Assembly (NCBI GenBank): GCA_963705525.1 | Contig: CAVPJW010000002.1 | Coordinates: 1-64,000 of the forward strand | Source: CAVPJW01 sp963705525 | Lineage (GTDB): Bacteria; Acidobacteriota; Vicinamibacteria; Vicinamibacterales; CAVPJW01 | Reading direction: 5' to 3' | DNA length: 64,000 nt | Shown: positions 28,820 to 39,020 of the stretch, piece after piece | How the letters are laid out: every line of letters begins with the position of its first letter | Numbering within the stretch: position 1 is the stretch's first letter | Position numbers and translations under genes: made by a program | The notes under the pieces: model-generated | What the model was told of the DNA's origin: nothing | Database searches by the model: none | Seen by the model: the letters and a program-made list of their open reading frames with translations, nothing else

Positions 28820-30985
28820 CGCTCGACGCCGACACCTTGTGATCGGCTGCTGCCGCGGTCTATCGCCTGCGCGACGCGGCGGCAGGGCGAGCCACTGCGC
28901 GCGCTGGTGGCGCTTGATCGCGCGCGAGCTCGGCGCGCTCGAGGAGAACCTCGAGCAGCTCTACGACGACCAGTTCATCGAGACCTGCGCCGATTGGGTC
29001 GCGCCGTACATCGGCGATCTGATCGGCTACCGACCGCTGCACGGCGTGGCGCCGCGCGTCGCCTCACCGCGCGCCGAGGTGGCGAACACCATCGCCTACC
29101 GCCGGCGCAAGGGCACGGCGCTGATGCTCGAGCAGCTGGCGCACGACGTCACCGACTGGCCGGCGCGCGCGGTCGAGTTCTTCGAGCAGCTCGCCACCAC
29201 GCAGTACATGAATCACCTGCGGCCGCAGGCGCTCGGCCACCGCCGCGGTGCGGTCGCAGCGCGTGTTGCTGGCGATCGACGGCCCCTTCAACAGCGTCGC
29301 GCACACCGCCGAGATGCGCCGTCCGGAATCGGCCGGCGGCCGCTACAACATTCCCAACGTCGGCATCTTCCTGTGGCGCCTGCAGCCGTACCGGCTCACG
29401 CGCGCTGCCGCTGGTGCCGGATCCCAGGCGACGCCAGCGGCCGGCGTTTCCGCTCAATCCGCTCGGCGCGGACCTGCGGCTGTTCCGCAGCCCGCGGCCC
29501 GAGCCGGATATCGATCATCTCGCCGCGCCGATCAACGTGCCGGCACCGCTCGCGGTGCGCGAGTTCGCGCTGCAGGTGCGCACCGCGACCGCCACGGACG
29601 ACGCCGTCGCGACGAGCGACGACTACGGCCCGGCCGAGCGTCGTGCATCTCGCGCGCCGGCGCAGAACGGCCGCTGCGCCTGCGGGCGCGGCGCCGCCCG
29701 GCGATCCCGACGCGAAGCAGTCGTGCGCATCGCCGATCTGCGCGATGTCTTCGATGGCGGCGGAACGTTCATCGGCTGGGCCCACGAGGACGACATCGGC
29801 CGATCAGCAGATCGCGCTCGATCCGGAGCGCGGCCGCGTGCTGCTCGGCGCGGACCGCGTGGCCGACACACCAGCGTGCCTTTTACGCGACCTTCCACTA
29901 CGGCTTCTCGCGCGCCATCGGCGGCGGCGAGTACGAGCGAACCCGGCGAGCGAGACCGCGTCACGCCGCAGCTCACCGCCGCGACGGCGCAGCCGCTGCA
30001 GCCGCACCTCGACGCAGCTCGCGCCGACCGGCGGCCGACTGCTGATCGACGACAGCCTGACCTACGCGCAGACGCCCGACCTTCAAGGTCGCCGGCGGAT
30101 CGGACGCGCCGAACGGCCGGCGTGGTGGTCGGCGCGCAGCAACGGCGCGCGCCCGCTGATCGCGGCGGCCGGCACGATGCACTGCCGACATCGGCGCGCA
30201 CGGCACGCTGGTGCTCGACGGCCTCGTCATCTCCGGCGGCGCGCTGCAGCTGCCGCCGGCGGCGGACAACGAGCCGCGCGACGCTCGTGCTGCGCGACTG
30301 CACGCTGGTGCCCGGCCTCACGCTCGACGCCGACGGCGACGCCGGCCACGCCGGGCGCAGCCCAGCCTCGTCGTCGCGCATCCGTTCACGAAGCTGCGCG
30401 CTCGAGCGCTGCATCATCGGCCCGCTGCACGTCGTGGCGGAATCCGACGTCACCGTGGAGCTGATCGACTGCATCGTCGACGCCGGGTCGCGCCGACGCC
30501 GTCGGCGTACGCGGCGGACGCGGCGGACGCGCCGGGCGCGGCGATCACGCTCGAGGAATGCACCGTGATCGGCAAGCTGCACGCGAGGCTGATCCGCTGG
30601 CGTCGAACAGCATCTTCTTCGCACGCTTGCGACCGGCGACCGCCGCCGGACGCGCCGGTGCGCGTCGAACGCCGGCAGGAAGGCTGCATGCGCTTCAGCT
30701 TCGTGCCGCCGGGTTCGATCACGCCGCGCCGCTATCGCTGCCAGCCCGACGACGCGACATCCGCATGTGCTGCCGCACTTCACCTCGCTGCGCTACGGCG
30801 ACCCGGCTACTGCCAGCTGCGCGCGCGCCACCGCGCAGCGCGATCCGCGCAGGGCGCCGAGCGACGGAGGCGAGATGGGCGTGATGCACGCGCTGTTCCA
30901 ACCGCAGCGCGAGACCAACCTGCGCATTCGTCTCGACGAGTACCTGCGCTTCGGTCTGCACGCGGGCGTGTTCTACGCGACCTGA
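28816..30985 (+). CDS. eCIS tail protein (phage tail I-like N-terminus), frame-disrupted
   Basis: About 720 aa after correction. The N-terminal pieces (RALVALIARELGALEENLEQ, LYDDQFIETCADWVAPYIGD, LIGYRPLHGVAP, NTIAYRRRKGTALMLEQLAH) are the recognisable tail-protein-I-like domain. The middle is strand-rich with many frame changes (for example GTLVLDGLVISGGALQLPPA). The end (MGVMHALFQPQRETNLRIRL, DEYLRFGLHAGVFYAT) is a typical terminus of these proteins. It probably links the baseplate to fibres. Confidence 0.82.
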
Positions 30986-31007
30986 AGCTGTCGAACGGAG
31001 ACGGACC

Positions 31008-34000
31008 ATGGCAGCCGACTTTTCACGAGTGCGATACAACCCGCTGCTCGACTACGCGGCGTGGAGCTCAAGCAGGGCGCGCGTGCTGCTCGACGCGGAC
31101 GCGAACGAGCTGGTCGGCGATTCTCGATCGCCGGCTGCGCGCGCTGGCCGGCGACGTGCTCGGCCGCGCCACGGTCGGGGCGAACACGCCCGACGCGTTC
31201 CGCATCACCTCGGGCGGCGGCGGCTCTCGCTCATCGGCCGCGGCCGGCTCTACGTCGACGGCCTGCTGGCGGAGAACCACGGCGCCGCCGATCCGGCGCA
31301 GCGCGAGTTCGACGCGTCTGATGGCCGAGCCGCGCTTCACGGCCGATACGCCTACGCACCGCAGCCCTACCTGCCCAATCCGCCGGCGCTGCCGGCGGCC
31401 GGGCGGCACCTCGTCTACCTCGACGTGTGGGATCGCGAGGTCACGCACCTCGAGCATCCGGACCTGGTCGAGACCGCGGTCGGCGTCGAGACCAGCTCGC
31501 GCGCTGCAGACCGTGTGGCAGGTGCGCGTGCTCGCCGAGGAGGCCGGGGAGCGACACGACCTGCGGCTCACCCGACGCCGAGCGTGCCTGGCTGGGCTCG
31601 ATGCTGATCGCGCCGTCGACCGGGCGACTGACGACCGGCACCTACGACGTGCGCCGCGGTCACCGATCCCTGCGAGCTGCCGCCGACGGGCGGTTATCGC
31701 GGCCTCGAGAACCAGCTCTATCGCGTCGAGATCCACGACCGCGGTCAGCCGGGCGCCGGCGCGACGTTCAAATGGTCGCGCGACAACGCGAGCGTCGGCG
31801 TCGACGTCGCGAGCGTCATCTCGGCGACCGAGCTCGCAGCTCGAGATCGCTCGGGCGCGACGATGTGCTGCGTTTCAACACCGGCGATTGGGTCGAGATC
31901 ACCGACGACGTGCGCGAGTTCTCGCAGGCGGCCGGCGAGATCCGCAAGCATCACGGTGGACGAGGCGAACCGGCGCATCTCGTTCACGCCGGCACTGCCG
32001 GCGGACATGCTGCCCACGACGTTTCCCGACAGCACATTTCCGCGCAGCGCGAACCTGCGCGTGCGCTGTGGGACCAGAAACGGCCAGGTGCTGAGCACCG
32101 TCCGGCAACGGCGCCACGACGGTTTCGCAGGACCTCGACGCCGCGGCATCGACCGGCGTGATCGACGTGCCCGCGAGCGGGCACTACGCTGCTGCTGGAG
32201 AATGGCGTCACGGTGAGCTTCGCGTCCGCCGGCGCGCAGGGGTTTCGAGCCGGCGACTACTGGGTCTTCGCGGCGCGCACCGCCGATGCCTCCGTGGAGA
32301 TTCTGGACCAGGCGCCGCCGCGCGGCATTCATCATCACTACGCGCGGCTCGCGCTGTGGGACGCCGGGACCAACGCCGAGCCGACCGACTGCCGTCACCC
32401 GTGGCCGCCGCGCGGCGGCGACGATTGCGCGCTGCACGCAGTGCGTGACGCCAGAATCGCATGCCAGCGGCCAGCTCACCATCCAGGAAGCCGTGCGACC
32501 GCGTGCAGGACACCGGCGGCACGGTGTGTCTACGCACCGGCCCGTACGCGCTGCCGGCACCGGTGCGCGTCGCCGGCGCGCGATCGGTGCGCATCAACGG
32601 CCAGGGGCCGGCCACCGTGATCGTGCACCGGCGGTCGCGCGTTCAGCATCGAGAGCAGCATCGCGATCGTGATCGAGAATCTCGCGGTGATTTCGCTCGG
32701 CTAGGCAGGCGGTCATCGGAGTGCGAACGGCTCTGGGCGTGACGCTGCGGGAGCTCATGCTGCTGGTGGTCGGCGCCCGGATACGCGCGGCGCCGCCATC
32801 GCGCTCAGCGGCCTGGTCGCCGGGGCCGACGATTCGCGACAACCTGATCGTCGCCGCGACGGCATCCGCGCGCTGGATCCGACCGAGCGCGAGCCGCTCA
32901 CGTTCCTCGCCACCGCGGCGCTGGGCATCGACGACAACATCCTGTTGTGCCAGAAGCAGGCGATCGATTTCGACGGAGCGGTGGCGCACCTGTTCGGATC
33001 GCGAATTTGCGGCAATGAGGTGCTCGACGTGCCGCGAGGCGGCGATCAGCGCGCTCGGCGTTGCCGGACCCGGCGCATCGATGCGCATCGCCGACAACAC
33101 CCTGAACGTCAACGGGCCGGGCATCCGCTGCGCAGTGGACGGCGCCTGGATCGAAGGCAACAAGCTGACCGCCGTCCGCGCAGGGCGATCGCCAGCCGAC
33201 CGGCTCGGGCATCTCGCTACTCACCGGCGTCGATCCGACCGGCAGCGATCAGTGCCAGGTGCTCGCGAACCAGATCGTCGGGTTTCCCGATGCCGGCATT
33301 CTCATCAACGCGCCGGTAGCAGATCTGATCGTCAAGCTCAACATCATCGAACGATGCGGCAACGGCATCGTGATGATCGACACTGCGAGCGCTGCTTCAG
33401 TTTCGATCGAGAACAACCGGTTACGCGATATCGGGGCGGCAAGCACCGATCCGAAGCTCGGGTCGAACATCATCGGGATCGGCGTGACGCGCACGCAGAC
33501 CGCAACCGTCGCGGGTAACACGCTGCGGCGGATCGGTGTCGCAGCGCCGCGTGGCACGGCGGTCGTGGCCGGGGTGGCGCACTTCGCCGTGCGCCGATCG
33601 CGAATCATTGGCAACGACATCGTGCAGGTGGGGCCGCGGACCGAGCTGCGAGGCACCGTAGAAGCCGGCATTCTCTTACGGGCACCATACTCGCAGAACG
33701 AACTCTCCGGCAATCACGTTGAGCGCGACGCCGATCCCGCCCAGGCAGACGAAACGGCGTGGTCGGCGATTAGCGCCGATGAGCCCGATGTGAAGCAGCC
33801 GATCATCCACACAGGTGCGTTCACCGCCGTGCGTCTGAGCGACAGGCGCACGCTCGTATTCCATGGCACGCATCCGTTCATCGACGAGGCGACGCTCAAT
33901 CTCGACGCGGCCGGCGCAACCGTTCCTCGCGGCTCGTCCACCGGCATTCGCGGCAACGTGCTCATCGCGCGCGGCACTGCGCCAGCGGTGGCGGTCGCCT

Positions 34001-34239
34001 CCGGAGCGGACATCCAGTTCGGCGACAATCGGTGCGAGCTGATTGGCCGCGGCGATGCCGTCCTACTACGATCGACTGCGGCCATCGTCAGCTCGAATAT
34101 TGTCCGAGGCGGGGAGACCTCGATATCAGCCACGGCAGATCGCGTGACGATAGCGGGCAACGCTACGACCGGCACGATTGCAGTCAATCAGCAATCCCTG
34201 GCAGACACGGCCTGGGAGCATCTCAACGTCCGAATCTAA
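31008..34239 (+). CDS. DUF6519-like plus right-handed beta-helix protein, probable fibre; frame-disrupted
   Basis: About 1,075 aa after correction. The start MAADFSRVRYNPLLDYAAVE and RVLLDADANELVAILDRRL, LVYLDVWDREVTHLEHPDLV, YRGLENQLYRVEIHDRGQPG and ATFKWSRDNASVGVDVASVI define the DUF6519-type N-terminus seen next to eCIS tail genes. After LTIQEAVDRVQDTGGTVCLR the protein becomes a parallel beta-helix with repeated 'I.DN.L' turns (MRIADNTLNVNGPGIRC, CQVLANQIVGFPDAGILINA). From about 33,240 to the end the frame is intact. Likely a receptor-binding fibre or baseplate appendage. Confidence 0.82.
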
Positions 34240-34259
34240 AGGACCTCAGAGGAGCAACT

Positions 34260-34772
34260 ATGCGCATTTTTGAAACCCCCGAGGTCGCGATCAATCCGCA
34301 ACGGCTCTGGCGGGAACTCTTGAGCCAGCCGGGCGCCGCGAGCGCGACGCCGGATTTGGTGAGAGCAATCAATAGGCACGTGAACCTGACGGGGGATGTG
34401 CCTGCCAACACCGTTCTTCTGATTCCGAACGCGGCGGATCTCAAAGCGGGCGCCGGGACGCCCGTGGGCGCCCAGGAGCTGGATGAGCTCGCTGGCGACA
34501 TTGCCACGGGACTCAAGGCAATAGCTACCCGCGTAGCCGCGGGGGTCAAGCAGGCCGAAGCCGATCACGCCGCGGTCACGTCGGCGCTGAAGGTCGCAAC
34601 GACGAAGCGCCTGGTTGAGAGCGACCCGCAGGTGAAGAAACAGCTGGAGTCGGCGGACGCTGCGTTTAAGGCCGATCAGAAGCATGCCAGAGACCAGCAC
34701 GCGCAGCTCGCAGAAATACAGAAGCTGGCGTTAAGCGAATTCGCGCGGCTGCGGGGAATGTTAGTTGGGTGA
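34260..34772 (+). CDS. hypothetical coiled-coil protein at end of eCIS operon
   Basis: A 170-aa protein with AGAGGAG before the ATG. The N-terminal part (VAINPQRLWRELLSQPGAAS, NRHVNLTGDVPANTVLLIPN) is compact. From residue about 75 to the end it is a long charged helix (AAGVKQAEADHAAVTSALKV, KKQLESADAAFKADQKHARD). I do not know the family. Its position 20 bp after the beta-helix gene suggests it belongs to the operon, perhaps as a packaging partner of the DUF4157 protein that follows. Confidence 0.65.
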   Translation: MRIFETPEVAINPQRLWRELLSQPGAASATPDLVRAINRHVNLTGDVPANTVLLIPNAADLKAGAGTPVGAQELDELAGDIATGLKAIATRVAAGVKQAEADHAAVTSALKVATTKRLVESDPQVKKQLESADAAFKADQKHARDQHAQLAEIQKLALSEFARLRGMLVG

Positions 34773-34921
34773 GGGGTCACCGGCAAGGCATCAAAGCCGA
34801 CGCATTCCGCGTGGCCTTCAGCCGGTATGTTAGGAGTCCGCGATAGATGTAGACAAAGAAGAGATCCTGTTAACAGTTCGGCACGGATGTGACTTGTCTA
34901 CCCACATCAAGGGAGGAACAG

Positions 34922-35274
34922 ATGAAGGCGGTTAGAACCGTGCTTCTGTTGATTCTGCTGGTTCCTACGCTCGCGTTTGCTGGAAACATATTCGGCAATC
35001 TAAAGGAGGAAGGTCGTTCCGTCGGCCAAGGAGTGAATGTGCAAGTCAGATGCGGGACAGCACCGGCAACTCGGTGAGCACCGACGAATATGGGACTTAC
35101 AGTATCAATGTGCCCAATGGCAGGTGCGAGTTGATCGTGTTCCTGACCAATCTGAAGAGATCAAAACCATGGTCTTGGAAACAGTGTGAAGTTAAGAAGC
35201 TTGGTTCGGCGGATGTGGCTGTCAAGAAGTTGAACAAAAAAGTCTGTGCAATCTCGACAGAAGGTGAGGGCTCG
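34922..35274 (+). CDS. small exported carboxypeptidase-regulatory-like protein, frameshift near 35055
   Basis: Signal peptide MKAVRTVLLLILLVPTLAFA follows a strong GGGAGGA. The mature start GNIFGNLKEEGRSVGQGVNV is followed, after a one-base change near 35055, by STGNSVSTDEYGTYSINVPN and CEVKKLGSADVAVKKLNKKV, a carboxypeptidase-regulatory-like beta-sandwich. In the corrected frame no stop precedes the ATG of the DUF4157 gene at 35275, so either another base is missing or the two really read through. I place the end just before that ATG. Confidence 0.5.
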
Positions 35275-36447
35275 ATGTTCGCATTCGCCAGGCGCAACAC
35301 CAGCGGTCACCCTTGCGATCGCGCGACGAGCGGTCCGGGCGTAGCGCGCCGCCCATCCACCGGCGGGGCGCGCAGCCAAGCCTGTGCCTGCGGTGGCAGA
35401 TGCCCACGCTGCCGGGAGCATGCTGCACGGCAGCGCAGTCTCAAGGTCATTCCGTCTGCCGATCCGTCTGAGCGTGAAGCCGATCGGGTCACCGACATGA
35501 TCGTACCACTGACGAACCGTCCGGCTGACTTGCCTTCGGCGAACATCGACGCGGCCCGATTGCAGCTTGCCTCCGATCAAACATCAATGGGTGATGCGCC
35601 GCCGATCGTGCATGACGTGCTGCGCCGGCCGGGCCGGCCGCTGGACCTCGCGACGCGGGCGGTCATGGAACCGCGCTTCGGCCGGGATTTCAGCGACGTA
35701 CGTGTCCACACGAGCCAGACTGCCGTCGAATCCGCTCGCGCCGTCAATGCGGCGGCCTACACCGTTGGCCGAAACGTCGTGTTCGATGCCGGACGCTATC
35801 AACCGGAAACCCGTGAAGGGCAGCGATTACTGGCCCACGAACTCACGCACGTGGCACAGCAGGCTGCCACCGGCGACCCGCGCCCAGCAACGGGCGACAG
35901 CCTTCTCGGTTGCTCATCCGAGGCGCCTGTCGTTCTGGCTCGGCAGAAGGCGTCGTGGAGCGAAAAGTGGGCGGCGGTCAAAGCCGTGGGACCGTTCGAT
36001 GCGTACACGGCCGGCGAGATCGCCAAGGACTCGCTCACGGCTGCCCGCAAGATAGGCTTGCCAGGCCCAGAGGATGGTCCCGCCGATGCCTGGCGGCACT
36101 GCTTCTGGAACTGCAACATGGCGACCACCATTGGGAAGGGCCAGGCTAAGTCGATTGCGGATAGCCACGAGACGTTCGGTACCGGAACACCCGCGTCACA
36201 CGAGATGGATCTTCATAACAACGCCCAGGGCCGTGATTGCAACACCGACGAGTGCCTCACCCTCCTGGGCATCGCACATCTTCTCGGCGTGAGACCTTCT
36301 GGTGTGGAGAAGTGCAAGCAATGCGATGATTGCTGCCAACAAAAGCTCGACGCCGGGGATCTTCGAGTCATCGATGCTGTGGGTGCCGTGGTAGCGAGCA
36401 AGGCAACGAAGCGATCGGGAGCGGCACAATCTGACTACGACTACTGA
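35275..36447 (+). CDS. second DUF4157 effector-like protein with DUF6973-like C-terminus
   Basis: A 390-aa protein. Near the N-terminus is a Cys cluster (CACGGRCPRCREH) like that of other DUF4157 proteins. DUF4157 follows (GRDFSDVRVHTSQTAVESAR, YTVGRNVVFDAGRYQPETRE) with HELTH near residue 185. The C-terminal domain has DAWRHCFWNCNMATTIGKGQ near 271 and HEMDLHNNAQGRDCN near 311, resembling the DUF6973 family found at the ends of polymorphic toxins. A late Cys cluster (CKQCDDCCQQK) is unusual. GGTGAGG precedes the ATG. The gene follows the eCIS operon and is a likely second payload. Confidence 0.82.
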   Translation: MFAFARRNTSGHPCDRATSGPGVARRPSTGGARSQACACGGRCPRCREHAARQRSLKVIPSADPSEREADRVTDMIVPLTNRPADLPSANIDAARLQLASDQTSMGDAPPIVHDVLRRPGRPLDLATRAVMEPRFGRDFSDVRVHTSQTAVESARAVNAAAYTVGRNVVFDAGRYQPETREGQRLLAHELTHVAQQAATGDPRPATGDSLLGCSSEAPVVLARQKASWSEKWAAVKAVGPFDAYTAGEIAKDSLTAARKIGLPGPEDGPADAWRHCFWNCNMATTIGKGQAKSIADSHETFGTGTPASHEMDLHNNAQGRDCNTDECLTLLGIAHLLGVRPSGVEKCKQCDDCCQQKLDAGDLRVIDAVGAVVASKATKRSGAAQSDYDY

Positions 36448-36592
36448 CGGCCACCCGGGCGTTTGCTGGTCGTCGAACGTTGAGGTGAAGATTGACGATT
36501 GAGACGCGTTTCGGGCGCGCAATCGACCATGACTGAAGCCGATCCGATGTCGCATCGGATTCGCGTCTTGGCCGGCTCGGTACGGAGGAGGT

Positions 36593-38935
36593 ATGAAGAA
36601 TCGCGCGTTTCGTTCACCGTACATTGTAGCGGTGGGCCTGTTGGGGATGCTCGCGCAGTCCGGTCCGAGCACGGCACAAGTGGTCGATGTGCTCACGCAA
36701 CGCTACAACAACGCCCGCACCGGAGCCACTCTTGACGAGACGATCCTAAACACCGGCAACGTCGGTCCCGCAACGTTTGGAAAGCTTTGGACGCTATACG
36801 CCGACGGCCAAGTCGTGGCCCAGCCGCTCTACGTCTCGGCACTACCAATCGACACGACAGGGAATCCGAATACTCCACTCGTCCAAGGGACATTCAATGC
36901 CCTCATCATCGCGACGATGCATAACACGGTCTACGTGTATGACGCGGACAAGGAGAATCGGGGACCCGACGGTCGAACCATTCCATTGTGGGCCACATGG
37001 CTTGGCCCCCCTCGGCCGGGCGCAAAAGACATCGACATGTGGAGCACGAACGATCCGGAGTGGGGAATCCTCAGCACTCCGGTTGTGAGTGACGACAGGA
37101 TGACCGTGTTCGTCGTTGCCTGGCACGATGACGGAGCGGGAGGATTCGCGTACCGCCTCCACGCGCTCAATCTGCGGAACGGAACTCACCGCCTTCCGCC
37201 GGCGGTCGTCGGTATGTCCTCTTCTGATCCAGCGCAGCCCTGCAAACCTCAGAGTGCCTTCAACCCCTGCGTGCATAAGCAGCGTACGGCGCTCCTCCTG
37301 ACAAACGGGGTCGTGTATGTCGCCTTTGGAGGGGATGGAAATCGCGGGGCGCTCTTTGCGTTCGATGCTCAGACGCTCGCGCAGAGGGCTTTTTGGAGTT
37401 CGACAGCGACCGGAGAGGATGGCGGCATCTGGCAATCGGGTCACGGTCCCGCTGCGGACGCCGAAGGGAACGTATATCTGATGACGGGCAATGGAACTTT
37501 CGATGCCCACACAGGAGGTCAAAACTACGGAAGCAGCTTCGTCAAGCTGAGGCTTGATGGACAGGGTCTTATCGTGAAGGATTTCTTCACTCCGTGCAAT
37601 CAAGCGTTCCTGAGTGACAGGGATCTGGATCTGGGCTCGGGCGGCCCCGTTTTGCTTCCCGAGACCCCTTTACGGATTCTCAGCGGTGGAAAGGAAGGCG
37701 TTCTCTACGTGGTTTCCGCGAACAACATGGGCAAGTACGTATCCAGCCCGACTGCGCCTGACTGCCAGAACCCGAACGTTCTGCAGCAAGTGAACGCGTT
37801 CGACGTGCAGGTCCACAATGGCGAGACGCACTACGGCAACATCCATGGTTCGCCGGTGTTCTGGAAAGGACCCGACACGGGGCGCGTTTACGTGTGGGGT
37901 GAAAACAGCCCGTTGAAGGCGTTCGTCTTCAGGCAGGGGCGGCTGCGGGATGTCGACAACCCAAAGAAGAGCGCGTTTCGGCCTCCCGATGGGATGCCTG
38001 GCGGGATGCTCGCGCTTTCTGCAAACGGGAGCAAGGCAGGTACTGGCATCGTGTGGGCCGTGGTCCCGTTGGACGGCGATGCCAACCAGCAGCGCGGTGT
38101 GAGGGGCATCGTCTTGGCGCTCGATGCGCAGGACGTCACTCGGACACTCTGGACGAGCGAACAGTTCGCGCAACGGGATCGGCTGGGTCTATTTGCAAAG
38201 TTCGCTCCTCCGGTCGTGGCCAACGGCAAGGTGTTCGTCGCGACCTATGGCGATGAAGAGCCGCGACGTACCTATCCTCCGCAGCCTGAACGTCATCCCA
38301 CGGAGTTCCCCAAGAACTACTACGTTGCCGTCTACGGCTTGTTGAGGGCGCCCGGGCCGGTCCGTCGCGTTGTCAACCAGGATCGCGACGATGTGACGGT
38401 CGTGCGCGCGGCCACGACACCGCTAGTCCTGGACACGAGCCAGTGCAAGCCGATCGATCCGGTCTCAGTCGATTGCACCGATACACTCACCGCCATGTTC
38501 GGCTCACCAAGCCTCCACCGGGTCGTTCTCGCTGCGAATCAGGATGTTTCGACCTGCGCCCTGCTCCGGGTCACGACAGCCAGCAAGGACACCGGGCTCG
38601 CCAATTCGTCCGGAATCGGGTTTTGGAGCGTTCAAGCCGCGGAAGGAAACCAAGCGGCCGAGGACTCCGGACGTTTCATTTCGAAGGGTCAGCTGAATAG
38701 GGTCGGAACCGCGATGCTCTTGAGCGGCGCATCGGCGACCCTGCACGACTTCGTGGGCGTAACGAATTGTCCTCTAGACAGTTCGAGCTCGCTCTCTCGA
38801 CTCTTCAAGCCGTACATGCAATTCGAGGAAGCGGCCGATGGAAGGATCTTCCGCAACTGGGATCTCGCGTCCAACTACCGAATCAGCAGCACCATCACGC
38901 AGTTCGACCGCAGCGCGGACGTCCTGCGCCCGTAA
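36593..38935 (+). CDS. exported PQQ-type beta-propeller protein
   Basis: A 780-aa protein with signal peptide (PYIVAVGLLGMLAQSGPSTA) and GGAGG before the ATG. The mature start VVDVLTQRYNNARTGATLDE and repeated blades (NALIIATMHNTVYVYDADKE, VYVAFGGDGNRGALFAFDAQ, AEGNVYLMTGNGTFDAH, GVLYVVSANNMGKYV) are those of the secreted 'pyrrolo-quinoline quinone' propeller proteins common in Acidobacteriota-type genomes. No dehydrogenase active site is evident, so it may be a binding or structural propeller. The C-terminal 180 aa form a separate domain. Confidence 0.85.
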   Translation: MKNRAFRSPYIVAVGLLGMLAQSGPSTAQVVDVLTQRYNNARTGATLDETILNTGNVGPATFGKLWTLYADGQVVAQPLYVSALPIDTTGNPNTPLVQGTFNALIIATMHNTVYVYDADKENRGPDGRTIPLWATWLGPPRPGAKDIDMWSTNDPEWGILSTPVVSDDRMTVFVVAWHDDGAGGFAYRLHALNLRNGTHRLPPAVVGMSSSDPAQPCKPQSAFNPCVHKQRTALLLTNGVVYVAFGGDGNRGALFAFDAQTLAQRAFWSSTATGEDGGIWQSGHGPAADAEGNVYLMTGNGTFDAHTGGQNYGSSFVKLRLDGQGLIVKDFFTPCNQAFLSDRDLDLGSGGPVLLPETPLRILSGGKEGVLYVVSANNMGKYVSSPTAPDCQNPNVLQQVNAFDVQVHNGETHYGNIHGSPVFWKGPDTGRVYVWGENSPLKAFVFRQGRLRDVDNPKKSAFRPPDGMPGGMLALSANGSKAGTGIVWAVVPLDGDANQQRGVRGIVLALDAQDVTRTLWTSEQFAQRDRLGLFAKFAPPVVANGKVFVATYGDEEPRRTYPPQPERHPTEFPKNYYVAVYGLLRAPGPVRRVVNQDRDDVTVVRAATTPLVLDTSQCKPIDPVSVDCTDTLTAMFGSPSLHRVVLAANQDVSTCALLRVTTASKDTGLANSSGIGFWSVQAAEGNQAAEDSGRFISKGQLNRVGTAMLLSGASATLHDFVGVTNCPLDSSSSLSRLFKPYMQFEEAADGRIFRNWDLASNYRISSTITQFDRSADVLRP

Positions 38936-39020
38936 GCCCTGGTCACGAAGCGGCTGGTGCCGCATCTTCGCCATCGCTCTGGCTGCCACGCTTCTCTCGG
39001 AGAAAGCGAAGCCCGAGCCT

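Noticed and set aside
20166..33240. Programmed frameshifting or recoding in the eCIS baseplate genes
   Set aside because: Shifts are far too many, in both directions and at no common slippery motif; sequence error explains them better.
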